Positions 57,095-64,000 of a DNA stretch of 64,000 nucleotides are shown in pieces (position 1 is the stretch's first letter; the number at the start of each line of letters is the position of its first letter). Both the position numbers and the translations under genes were made by a program. The DNA is from Oxalobacteraceae bacterium (GTDB lineage: Bacteria > Pseudomonadota > Gammaproteobacteria > Burkholderiales > Burkholderiaceae_D): contig JABTBR010000005.1 of NCBI GenBank assembly GCA_013284265.1, forward strand, positions 1 through 64,000. The letters run 5' to 3'. The notes beneath the pieces were generated by a model. That model worked only from the letters and a program-made list of their open reading frames with translations, was not told the DNA's origin and did no database searches.

Positions 57095-57929
57095 GGCTGG
57101 CGGACTGCTGGCGGCGCTGGCCCTGCTGGGCGCCGCTTCCCTGGCCAGTGCGGCCCAGGTGGCCGGCACGATTGTGCAGTTGAGCGGACCCTTGATGGCC
57201 AAGAAGGGCGACGGGGCGGTCAAGATCCTGTCGCTCAAGTCCGAGGTGGAAAGCGGCGACACCCTGGTGACGGAGAAGAACACCTATGCCATGGTGAAAT
57301 TCATCGACAACAGCGAGATCACGCTCAAGCCGGCCAGCTCGCTGAAGATCGATAACTTCGCCTTCGACGCGGGCAAGCCCGGCGAGGACAGCGCCTCCTT
57401 CAGCCTGGTCAAGGGGGGCCTGCGCTCGGTGACCGGCCTGCTGGGCAAGCGCAGCAAGGAAAAATTCGAGATGAAGACGCCGACGGCCACCATCGGCATA
57501 CGCGGCACCACCTTCCTGGCCGAAATCGTGCCCGAGACGGCCGAAGCGGTGGCGGCGCGCCTGGCTTACCAGCTGGCCAGCACCGCCGCGCTCGACCCGG
57601 CCATGGGCGGCTTGCCGGTGGCGCCTATCCGGCCCCTGCAACTGGCCCAGAACCTGCCCAAGCCTGTCGGCGCCGGTCCGACCCTGGCGCCCGGCCTGTA
57701 TGTGCATGTGATCGATGGGCTGATTCAGTTGAGCAATGGCGGCGGTACCCAGCAGTTCGCGCCTGGCCAGTTCGGCTTTACCCCCTCGTTCAAGCAAGTG
57801 CCGCAGTTGCTGCCGAGCAATCCAGGCATGCTGCTTACACTGCCGCAGGCCTTTGTGCCCAGCAGTGCCGGCAGCGCCGGCGGCAGCGGCGGCGACAAAC
57901 CCAAAACAGTCGATTGCGAAGTACGCTGA
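57063..57929 (+). CDS. FecR-domain periplasmic protein
   Basis: The 288-residue protein has a signal peptide ([20 protein letters not shown]) and a FecR domain with [40 protein letters not shown] and [21 protein letters not shown] Pro/Leu-rich C-terminal part of unknown role follows. It has no membrane segment besides the signal, unlike FecR anti-sigma regulators. The start lies inside the last 32 bases of tpsA in another frame, so translation is coupled. It may help surface presentation of TpsA or sense its state; this is inference. Confidence 0.85.
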   Translation: MNLSKNSIATKAGGLLAALALLGAASLASAAQVAGTIVQLSGPLMAKKGDGAVKILSLKSEVESGDTLVTEKNTYAMVKFIDNSEITLKPASSLKIDNFAFDAGKPGEDSASFSLVKGGLRSVTGLLGKRSKEKFEMKTPTATIGIRGTTFLAEIVPETAEAVAARLAYQLASTAALDPAMGGLPVAPIRPLQLAQNLPKPVGAGPTLAPGLYVHVIDGLIQLSNGGGTQQFAPGQFGFTPSFKQVPQLLPSNPGMLLTLPQAFVPSSAGSAGGSGGDKPKTVDCEVR

Positions 57930-57949
57930 TCCCTGGCGCCGCTCTGCCG

Positions 57950-57980
57950 TGCATGCCGCGCTGCCCAGGCGTGGCATGCA
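57950..57980 (+). terminator. Inverted repeat after the FecR gene, possible transcription end
   Basis: TGCATGCC (57950-57957) and GGCATGCA (57973-57980) pair perfectly around a 15-base loop. There is no T run, so terminator function is uncertain. Confidence 0.35.
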
Positions 57981-57992
57981 GCTGAATTTCGC

Positions 57993-58023
57993 TTGACCTT
58001 CCCATCATGGGATGGTTGATGCT
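57993..58023 (+). promoter_or_regulatory. CueR/MerR-type operator and promoter of copA
   Basis: The -35 TTGACC (57993-57998) and -10 GATGCT (58018-58023) are separated by an over-long 19-bp spacer. The dyad ACCTTCCC - ATCAT - GGGATGGT (57996-58016) lies across the spacer. This is the classic layout for MerR-family activation, and the arm ACCTTCCC matches known CueR sites. The cueR gene itself is at the end of the operon. Confidence 0.8.
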
Positions 58024-58054
58024 ACGCTGATCCCGTAGCCATCCGACCCTCGCC

Positions 58055-60436
58055 ATGACATCGACCTCTTCCGAAACTTCCTCCGCAGCCGCCTCCTTGT
58101 CCTTCAAGGTCGAGGGCATGAGCTGCGCCTCCTGTTCCGGCCGGGTCGAGCGGGTGCTGGCCGCCTTGCCCGGCGTGAGCCATGCCAGCGTCAACCTCGC
58201 CACCGACATGGCGCGGGTGGAGTCGAGCGTGCCGCTCGATTTCGCCGCCGTGCGCAGCGCCATCGACAAGGCCGGCTTCGTGGCCGTGCCGCCCGCGCCA
58301 GCCATTGCCGACGCGGCGGCTACCGTTCCAGCTGGCGCCGCCAGCGGCCAGGCCGCGACGGGGGCGGGCGGCAATGGCGGCTGGCAGGTGCTGCTGGCGC
58401 TGGCCTTGTCGCTGCCCTTGCTCGCGCCGATGCTGCTGGAACTGGGCGGCGTGCATGCGATGCTCGATGGCCGCCTGCAATGGCTGCTGGCCACGCCCGT
58501 GCAATTCTGGCTGGGCGCGCGCTTTTACCGCGCCGGCTGGAAGGCCGCGCTTGCCGGCACCGGCAATATGGATCTGCTGGTGGCGCTGGGCACCAGCGCG
58601 GCCTATGGCCTGAGCGTCTATCAATTGCTGGTCGCCGGCGCCGCTACTGCGCCGGCGGCGAATCCGATGGCCGCCGCCATGGCGCCGCTGTATTTCGAAG
58701 CCTCCGCCGTGGTCATCACGCTGGTATTGCTGGGTAAATGGCTGGAAGCGCGCGCCAAGCGCCAGACCACGGCCGCGATCCGCGCCCTGCAGCAGTTGCG
58801 GCCGGAAACGGCCATCGTGCGCCGCGCCGGCATCGACGCCAGCATGCCGCTTGCCAGCGTCGTGGTAGGCGATCTGGTGGTGGTACGGCCGGGCGAGCGC
58901 GTCGCCGTCGATGGCGTCATCGTCGAAGGCGCCAGCCATCTGGATGAAGCCCTGATCACCGGCGAGAGCCTGCCGGTGGCGCGCCATCCTGGCGACCGGG
59001 TCACGGGCGGCGCCATCAACGGCGAAGGCTTGCTGCTGCTGCGTACCAGCGCCGTCGGCGCCGAAACCACGCTGGCCCGCATCGTCCGGCTGGTGGAGGA
59101 TGCACAGGCCGGCAAGGCGCCGATCCAGCAGCTGGTCGACAAAGTGAGCGCCGTGTTCGTGCCAGTGGTGCTGGCGCTGGCGCTCATCACGCTGGCGGGA
59201 TGGCTGCTGGCGGGCGCCGCGGCCAATACGGCCATCATGCACGCCGTGGCCGTGCTGGTGATCGCCTGCCCGTGCGCGCTGGGCCTGGCCACACCGGCCG
59301 CGCTGATGGCCGGCACCGGCGTGGCCGCGCGCCACGGCATTCTGATCAAGGACGCCAGCGCGCTGGAAGTGGCGCAGCAGGTGAACACGGTGGTGTTCGA
59401 TAAAACCGGCACGCTGACCGAAGGCAAGCCGCTGCTGGCCGCCGCGCTGCCCTGGCGGATCGACGCGGCACGCCTGCTGCGCCTGGCCGCCAGCCTGCAG
59501 CGCGGCAGCGAGCATGCGCTGGCGCGCGCCGTGCTGGCCGCCAGCGCAGAACGCCAGCTGGGCGACGCCGGTGTGCCGCTGGCGCTGACTGCGCTGCCCG
59601 GTCGCGGCATCGCGGGCAGCGTCGATGGCCAGCGGCTGCTGCTGGGCAGCACGCGGCTGATGGAAGAGCAGGGCGTGGCACTGGCGCCGCTGGCCAGTCA
59701 GGCCGCTGAGCTGGCGGCGCAAGGCTTGACGGTTTCCTGGCTGGCCGGCGTGGCGGGCGCCGATGCCGCTGGCGCCGCCGCCAGCGCCACATCCGCCGCC
59801 AATGCCGGCGGCGCCGCGCCAGCCGGTGGCGCCACGGCGCCGCAGCTGCTTGGCCTGCTGGCCTTTGGTGACCGCATCAGGCCGCAGGCGGCCGGCGCCG
59901 TGCAGCGCCTGCATCGGCGCGGCATCGCCACGGTCTTGCTGACGGGCGATAACGCCGGCAGCGCGCAGGCCGTCGCCGCGGCGCTCGGCGTGGGCACGGT
60001 CATGGCCGGCATGCTGCCGGCCGATAAGGCCGCCTACATCGGCCGCTTGCAGGCGGGCGGCCAGCGCGTGGCGATGGTGGGCGACGGCGTCAACGATGCC
60101 CCGGCGCTGGCTGCCGCCGACATCGGCATCGCCATGGGCGGCGGCACCGACGTGGCCATGCACGCGGCCGGCATCACGCTGATGCGCGGCGATCCGGGGC
60201 TGGTGGCCGACGCCATCGACATTTCCCGCCGCACCCGCAACAAGATACGCCAGAACCTGTTCTGGGCCATGATCTACAACCTGGCCGGCATCCCGCTGGC
60301 CGCCTTCGGCCTGCTCAATCCCATGGTGGCCGGCGCCGCGATGGCGCTCAGTTCCGTCAGCGTGATCGGCAACGCGCTGCTGCTGTCGCGCTGGCGCGGG
60401 CAGGCCGGCCAGCGCCCCGTACAAGGAAAGCCATGA
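58055..60436 (+). CDS. copA: Copper-exporting P1B-type ATPase
   Basis: CopA pumps Cu(I) out of the cytoplasm using ATP. The 793-residue protein has one N-terminal metal-binding domain (EGMSCASC, residues 20-27) and eight membrane segments. It has the TGES loop ([10 protein letters not shown]), the transport-site CPC (C405, C407), the phosphorylated Asp449 in DKTGTLTEG, and the hinge [12 protein letters not shown]. The usual His-Pro motif (SEHPL) reads SEHAL here, a change at a normally conserved Pro. An Ala-rich insertion lies before [16 protein letters not shown]. It overlaps cueR by 4 bp and is preceded by a CueR operator. Confidence 0.94.
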   Translation: MTSTSSETSSAAASLSFKVEGMSCASCSGRVERVLAALPGVSHASVNLATDMARVESSVPLDFAAVRSAIDKAGFVAVPPAPAIADAAATVPAGAASGQAATGAGGNGGWQVLLALALSLPLLAPMLLELGGVHAMLDGRLQWLLATPVQFWLGARFYRAGWKAALAGTGNMDLLVALGTSAAYGLSVYQLLVAGAATAPAANPMAAAMAPLYFEASAVVITLVLLGKWLEARAKRQTTAAIRALQQLRPETAIVRRAGIDASMPLASVVVGDLVVVRPGERVAVDGVIVEGASHLDEALITGESLPVARHPGDRVTGGAINGEGLLLLRTSAVGAETTLARIVRLVEDAQAGKAPIQQLVDKVSAVFVPVVLALALITLAGWLLAGAAANTAIMHAVAVLVIACPCALGLATPAALMAGTGVAARHGILIKDASALEVAQQVNTVVFDKTGTLTEGKPLLAAALPWRIDAARLLRLAASLQRGSEHALARAVLAASAERQLGDAGVPLALTALPGRGIAGSVDGQRLLLGSTRLMEEQGVALAPLASQAAELAAQGLTVSWLAGVAGADAAGAAASATSAANAGGAAPAGGATAPQLLGLLAFGDRIRPQAAGAVQRLHRRGIATVLLTGDNAGSAQAVAAALGVGTVMAGMLPADKAAYIGRLQAGGQRVAMVGDGVNDAPALAAADIGIAMGGGTDVAMHAAGITLMRGDPGLVADAIDISRRTRNKIRQNLFWAMIYNLAGIPLAAFGLLNPMVAGAAMALSSVSVIGNALLLSRWRGQAGQRPVQGKP

Positions 60437-60819
60437 ATATCGGACAAGCCGCGGCGGCCAGCGGCGTATCGGCCAAGATGATCCGCTACTACGAGAGCAT
60501 CGCCCTGATCCCGCCCGGCCGGCGCAGCGACGCCGGCTACCGCATCTATGGCGACAGCGATCTGCATGTGCTGCGCTTCGTCAAGCGTGCCCGCAATCTG
60601 GGCTTTTCGCTGGAGCAGATCCGCGGCCTGCTGTCGCTGTGGCAGGACAAGGACCGCGCCAGCGCCGACGTCAAAGCCATCGCGCTGGACCACGTGGCCG
60701 AACTGAACGCGCGCATCGCCGAACTGTCCGAGATGCGCGACACCTTGCAATCGCTGGCCAGCTGCTGCCACGGCGACGCGCGGCCCGACTGCCCCATTTT
60801 GCGTACGCTGTCGGCCTGA
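60433..60819 (+). CDS. cueR: Copper-responsive MerR-family regulator
   Basis: CueR activates copA when it binds Cu(I). The 128-residue protein has the MerR helix-turn-helix ([20 protein letters not shown]), the dimerisation helix, and the metal loop with C112 and C120 ([10 protein letters not shown]). Ser77 is present, which marks monovalent-metal sensors. Its ATG overlaps the copA stop (ATGA), so it is made together with the pump and feeds back through the operator upstream of copA. Confidence 0.93.
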   Translation: MNIGQAAAASGVSAKMIRYYESIALIPPGRRSDAGYRIYGDSDLHVLRFVKRARNLGFSLEQIRGLLSLWQDKDRASADVKAIALDHVAELNARIAELSEMRDTLQSLASCCHGDARPDCPILRTLSA

Positions 60820-60913
60820 ACACCAGTGTGGCGGCGGCTTTGCAGTCCATTGCAAACAACAAGCCAGTCGCTGCCTGAAGCGACATTGCTAGACCGGCAA
60901 GCTTGAATCAACG

Positions 60914-60919
60914 TATAAT
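60914..60919 (+). promoter_or_regulatory. -10 element for the cobalamin riboswitch transcript
   Basis: A perfect TATAAT lies just before the riboswitch. A good -35 at 16-18 bp is not seen. A GTCGCT-GCCTGA-AGCGAC hairpin (60867-60884) lies upstream and may close the copA-cueR transcript. Confidence 0.5.
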
Positions 60920-60920
60920 C

Positions 60921-61125
60921 GCCCGGTTTTGGTGCCCGCAAGCCTGTCCAGGCTTGCAGTTAAACGGGAAACAGGGAGTTGGCGGACACGCCGGCCAACC
61001 TGTGCTGCCCCCGCAACGGTAAACAAGCGTCGTCTCGTACGACTGGCCGCCCCTCAATACCACTGTGCGTCTGCATGGGAAGGTGAGGCGGTCCGACTTG
61101 CTAGCCCGGATACCGGCCAGAACAG
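60921..61125 (+). ncRNA. Cobalamin riboswitch
   Basis: The plus strand shows the conserved elements of an adenosylcobalamin-type riboswitch in order. They are a P2 hairpin (GCAAGCCTG / CAGGCTTGC, 60938-60957), TTAAACGGGAA, the B12 box core GCTGCCCCCGCAACGGTAA (60993-61011), CCACTGTG, GGGAAGGTGAG, and the closing AGCCCGGATACCGGCC (61103-61118). It should reduce expression of the downstream genes when B12 is plentiful. About 300 bases separate it from the next start codon. Confidence 0.92.
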
Positions 61126-61421
61126 GTGGAAGTGTGCGGCCGGGTGGGCGCGCGACACGAAGGTAGGGGCCATGCGCCCGTGCCGCCCTGTCGCCATTGC
61201 CAGTCCAGTCCCGCATTTCTGTTCAACCCGCTCACGGGGAGGTGAGTGGTTTGCTGTCTGTCGCCCCGAATTTCTCATGCAAGCATCGACCCCGTCACGG
61301 CAACGCCGACTGGCGGCCGCGCCCTTGGCGCGCGCCGCAGGCCTTTGCTCGTCCGCCGGGTTCGCATCCCGCTGTTCATCTCGTTTTTCACTCCGCTGCT
61401 CATCTCTCCCAGGATTCCGCC
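61126..61421 (+). other. Long leader between riboswitch and first gene
   Basis: No convincing gene is present in these 296 bases. A hairpin CCGCTCAC / GTGAGTGG encloses the Shine-Dalgarno-like GGGGAG at about 61228-61249. It could be part of the expression platform or the remnant of a lost gene. An open frame through this region lacks protein-like sequence. Confidence 0.4.
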
Positions 61422-62027
61422 ATGTTTAATCTGCCCGACGCGTCCATCCACGCCCTCGAAACCCTGCTGTACTCCATCTCCACCGTACTCTACCTGCCGG
61501 TGCTGCTGGGCATTGCCGCGCTGGTGCTGCATATGCTGCTCTGCCTCGGCATCTATGCCGCCGAATGGCTGGAACGCCGCCGCGGCGTGCGCGTGCTGGT
61601 GGCCACCGCGCGGCGCGACATGGCGGCCGTGCTGACGGCCAGCGATGGCGAGCCCGGTCCTGGCCTGGATGCGCGCCTGGAGCGCGTGGTGCAGCGCGCC
61701 GACGCGGCCGGCGTGCGCCGCCTGGACGCGGTGCGCTTCGTGGTGCGGGTCGGCCCGGCCCTTGGCCTGATGGGTACCCTGATCCCGATGGGGATTTCGC
61801 TGGCCGGCCTGGCCCAGGGCAATCTGCCCAAGATGGCCGAGAGCATGACCACCGCCTTCACCGCCACCGTGGTCGGCCTGGCCTGCAGCGTCACCGCCTA
61901 TGTATTGGGCCTGGCGCGCGAGCACTGGCTGCGCGCCGACCTGACCGATATTTCCTACGCCGCCGAAACGCTGCTGGCCACGCACGAGCACAAGGGCGCG
62001 CCGCATCTGGTGCGCGCGGGAGCCTGA
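61422..62027 (+). CDS. MotA/TolQ/ExbB-family proton channel protein
   Basis: The 201-residue protein has three membrane segments (TVLYLPVLLGIAALVLHMLL; VVRVGPALGLMGTLIPMGIS; MTTAFTATVVGLACSVTAYV). It shows the ExbB/TolQ hallmark GLMGTLIPMG and Thr residues in the last helix. Such proteins form proton-driven motors with an ExbD/MotB partner. The start MFNLPDASIH has AGGA upstream. It lies behind the cobalamin riboswitch and 1 bp before the DUF2149 gene, which suggests one operon for B12-related work. Confidence 0.88.
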   Translation: MFNLPDASIHALETLLYSISTVLYLPVLLGIAALVLHMLLCLGIYAAEWLERRRGVRVLVATARRDMAAVLTASDGEPGPGLDARLERVVQRADAAGVRRLDAVRFVVRVGPALGLMGTLIPMGISLAGLAQGNLPKMAESMTTAFTATVVGLACSVTAYVLGLAREHWLRADLTDISYAAETLLATHEHKGAPHLVRAGA

Positions 62028-62028
62028 G

Positions 62029-62361
62029 ATGCGCTTTCTGAACCGCCACCGCTACAGCCGCATCGGCGAGCATGACGACCCGCTGGCCGGCGTCGCCAAT
62101 CTGTTCGACGCCAGCATCGTCTTTATCGTCGCCATGATGCTGGCCCTGTTCTCGGCCTGGAACATGATGGACCTGCTCGATCCGAATTCGGAAGTCACCA
62201 TCGCCAAGAAAAGCGCCGACGGCCACGTCGAGGTGCTGACCAAGAAGGGCGCCGAGATCAAGGTCAGCCGCGTCAGCGACAAGCCCCTGTCCGGCTCCGG
62301 CAAGCGCCTGGGCACGGCCTATCAGCTCCCCGATGGAAAGGTCGTCTATGTTCCCGAATAA
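62029..62361 (+). CDS. DUF2149 family membrane protein, probable ExbD-like partner
   Basis: The 110-residue protein has a short basic cytoplasmic N-terminus, one membrane helix with an Asp at its start (ANLFDASIVFIVAMMLALFS, Asp27), and a small periplasmic domain. This is the layout of ExbD, TolR and MotB, whose intramembrane Asp carries protons. The family is DUF2149, function unproven. It starts 1 bp after the ExbB-like gene and overlaps the cobN-like gene by 14 bp. Confidence 0.82.
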   Translation: MRFLNRHRYSRIGEHDDPLAGVANLFDASIVFIVAMMLALFSAWNMMDLLDPNSEVTIAKKSADGHVEVLTKKGAEIKVSRVSDKPLSGSGKRLGTAYQLPDGKVVYVPE

Positions 62362-64000
62362 TCTAGGCGCCGGCTTGCGTACCTTGCTGCGCGCGGCTTT
62401 GCTGTTCTCTTGTACGCTGGGCCTGACGGGCGGCGCCCACGCGGCCCCGCGCACCCTGGCCCTGTTGCTGGGCGACGTGGAATCCCGGCCCGCCGTGCTG
62501 GCCGTGCGCGGCTTGCAGGGCGAGTTGAAAGCGCTGGATGTCTCGGTGCGCATCATTCCCGCCAACGGCATGACGCCGGCCGACCGCGCCGCCCTGGCCA
62601 GTGCCGATGTGGCGCTGGTCAATGCCAAGGGCCGCCAGGCCATGCAGGCCATCGTGCCCGAGCTGCAAACGCTGCAGCGCGCGCGCCGGCCGGTGTTCGC
62701 CGTCGGCGGTGCGATCGACGACGGTCTGCGCGAACTGGGCCTGCGCGACGATAAGACCATCCAGTCCTACCACCGCGAAGGCGGCGTGGAAAACATGGGC
62801 AATCTGCTGCGCCATGTGCTGCGCAACAGCTTCGGCGCCAAGCTGACGGCCGCGCCGGTGCATGCGATGCCCGAGGTGGGCCTGTTCGACGTCGCGGCCA
62901 ACCGCAGCAGCACCAGCTTCGCCGAGTTCAAGAATGGCTATGCCAATTACAAGGCTGGCGCTCCCTGGGTGGGCGTGATGTTCTACCGCGCCAGCCTGGT
63001 CGCGGGTCAGACGCTGCCGCTGGCGGCCATCGTCAAGAAGCTGGAGACCAGCGGCTATAACGTGATGCCGGTGTTCGGCTATCCCTACGATGTGCCGCTG
63101 CGCTATTTCCTCGACGACGCCGGCAAGGGTAGGGTCGAGGTCATCGTCGCACTGGGCATGAAGGTGGGCGGTACCTCGTCCACCGGCGCGATCCTGGAGC
63201 AGATCGGCGTGCCCGCCATCAATGCGATCACCCTGAGCCAGCAAACCAAGGCGCAATGGCAGGAATCGAAGATCGGCCTGGACCTGATCGAACGTACCTG
63301 GCAGCTGGCCGGCGCCGAGATCGCGGGCCTGATCCAGCCCACCGTGGTGGCCAGCCGTGAGCGCGTCAGCGATGCGCAGACCGGCCTGGCCTATGTGGAA
63401 GAGCAGCCGATCGCCGAGCGTATCGAGCGGCTGGACCAGCGCATCTCCGCCTGGATGGCGCTGCGCAAGAAGGCCAATAGCGACAAGCAGGTCGCCATGA
63501 TCTACTACAACTACCCGCACGGTTCCGAGACCATAGGCGCGGCCTATCTGAACGTGCTGCCGGAGAGCCTGTGGCAGATCGCCCAGCGCCTGAAGGGCGA
63601 AGGCTATCGCCTCGACGACATGCCGGCCGACAAGCGCGCCTTGCAGGAGCAGATCCAGCTGTGGGGGAATTACCCGGGCAAATCCAAGGGCGACTACATG
63701 GCGGGCCTGAAGTACCTGGCCAACAGCGGCCAGGCCCTGCTGGTGCCGCTGGCCGACTACCAGCGCTGGTATGCCACCTTGGCGCCGTCGCTGCGCGCCG
63801 CCATCGAAAAATCCTGGGGCAAGCCGGAGAACGCGCCGGTACTGTGGAAGAACGCGCGCGGCGAAGCGCAGTTCGTGTTCCCCGCGCGCCGCTACGGCAA
63901 TGTGCTGATGGCGCCGCAGCCGGGCCGTGCCTGGGAACAGAACCTGGAGAAGCTGCACAATGAAGTGAGCATGCCGCCCAGCCACGAGTACATCGCCTTC
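62348..64000 (+). CDS. CobN-like chelatase subunit with signal peptide (3' end outside window)
   Basis: The visible 551 residues start with a signal peptide (LLRAALLFSCTLGLTGGAHA) and then CobN/magnesium-chelatase H-type sequence. That includes GVMFYRASLVAGQTLPLAAI, VMPVFGYPYDVPLRYFLDDA, VALGMKVGGTSSTGAILEQI, MIYYNYPHGSETIGAAYLNV, and VLMAPQPGRAWEQN to PPSHEYIAF. Cytoplasmic CobN inserts cobalt with CobS and CobT. Here a signal peptide and ExbB/DUF2149 neighbours point to an envelope location. Bacteroidetes HmuS, a CobN relative, works beside similar motor genes in haem use. The reaction here is unknown: insertion, removal or remodelling of a tetrapyrrole metal. Confidence 0.88.
   Translation, partial: MFPNNLGAGLRTLLRAALLFSCTLGLTGGAHAAPRTLALLLGDVESRPAVLAVRGLQGELKALDVSVRIIPANGMTPADRAALASADVALVNAKGRQAMQAIVPELQTLQRARRPVFAVGGAIDDGLRELGLRDDKTIQSYHREGGVENMGNLLRHVLRNSFGAKLTAAPVHAMPEVGLFDVAANRSSTSFAEFKNGYANYKAGAPWVGVMFYRASLVAGQTLPLAAIVKKLETSGYNVMPVFGYPYDVPLRYFLDDAGKGRVEVIVALGMKVGGTSSTGAILEQIGVPAINAITLSQQTKAQWQESKIGLDLIERTWQLAGAEIAGLIQPTVVASRERVSDAQTGLAYVEEQPIAERIERLDQRISAWMALRKKANSDKQVAMIYYNYPHGSETIGAAYLNVLPESLWQIAQRLKGEGYRLDDMPADKRALQEQIQLWGNYPGKSKGDYMAGLKYLANSGQALLVPLADYQRWYATLAPSLRAAIEKSWGKPENAPVLWKNARGEAQFVFPARRYGNVLMAPQPGRAWEQNLEKLHNEVSMPPSHEYIAF

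Noticed and set aside
60929-61429. Open frame running through the cobalamin riboswitch and its leader
   Set aside because: The first part is riboswitch RNA. The rest is Arg/Ser/Cys-rich with no family pattern and it ends inside the start of the ExbB-like gene.

Overview
The window is high-GC DNA from a beta-proteobacterium of the order Burkholderiales, most likely family Oxalobacteraceae (Janthinobacterium, Duganella or Massilia type). This is inferred from the gene order leuC-leuD-leuB-asd-fimV-truA-trpF-trpB-trpA-accD-folC-SPOR-cvpA-purF, from an entericidin gene inside the leu operon, and from PEP-CTERM, RTX and two-partner-secretion genes. No rRNA, tRNA, insertion sequence, prophage or CRISPR array was seen.

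Region 1 (1-21 kb) is a conserved metabolic block. It holds the end of a CheA kinase, leucine synthesis, asd, the FimV polar hub protein, truA, the trpFBA operon, accD, folC, a SPOR protein, cvpA, purF and a PLP-dependent sulfur amino acid enzyme. Two small accessory genes sit between trpA and accD. One is a solute-binding protein. The other is a 90-residue ribbon-helix-helix-like protein whose promoter carries a perfect dyad.

Region 2 (21-28.7 kb) is a 2291-residue RTX-type protein built from an 882-bp higher-order repeat. It is preceded by a remnant reading frame flanked by two copies of the same leader motif. No type I secretion genes lie next to it.

Region 3 (28.7-41.1 kb) starts with a GST gene and lexA, the latter with two tandem SOS boxes. 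The rpsF-priB-rpsR-rplI operon and dnaB follow, then a DUF47/PiT phosphate transport pair and a thioesterase. The region ends with a DUF2167/site-2-protease pair, a YcaO protein, a PEP-CTERM protein and a GNAT acetyltransferase. Three copies of a 66-67 bp palindromic intergenic repeat occur at 14.95, 35.18 and 40.40 kb.

Region 4 (41.1-57.9 kb) combines signalling and surface genes. It has an orphan GAF-GspE ATPase translationally coupled to an MBL-fold hydrolase, a GAF-HD-GYP phosphodiesterase and a CHASE2 nucleotide cyclase. A two-partner secretion locus follows: a POTRA-less TpsB-like half-barrel, a full TpsB, an 1846-residue TpsA, and a FecR-domain protein overlapping the end of tpsA.

Region 5 (57.9-64 kb) has a CueR-regulated copA-cueR operon. 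After it comes a cobalamin riboswitch leading into an ExbB/TolQ-like gene, a DUF2149 gene with an ExbD-like intramembrane Asp, and a CobN-like chelatase with a signal peptide that runs off the end. This last set is the best candidate for a poorly described system: a B12-controlled, possibly proton-motive-force-coupled tetrapyrrole chelatase or dechelatase in the cell envelope.
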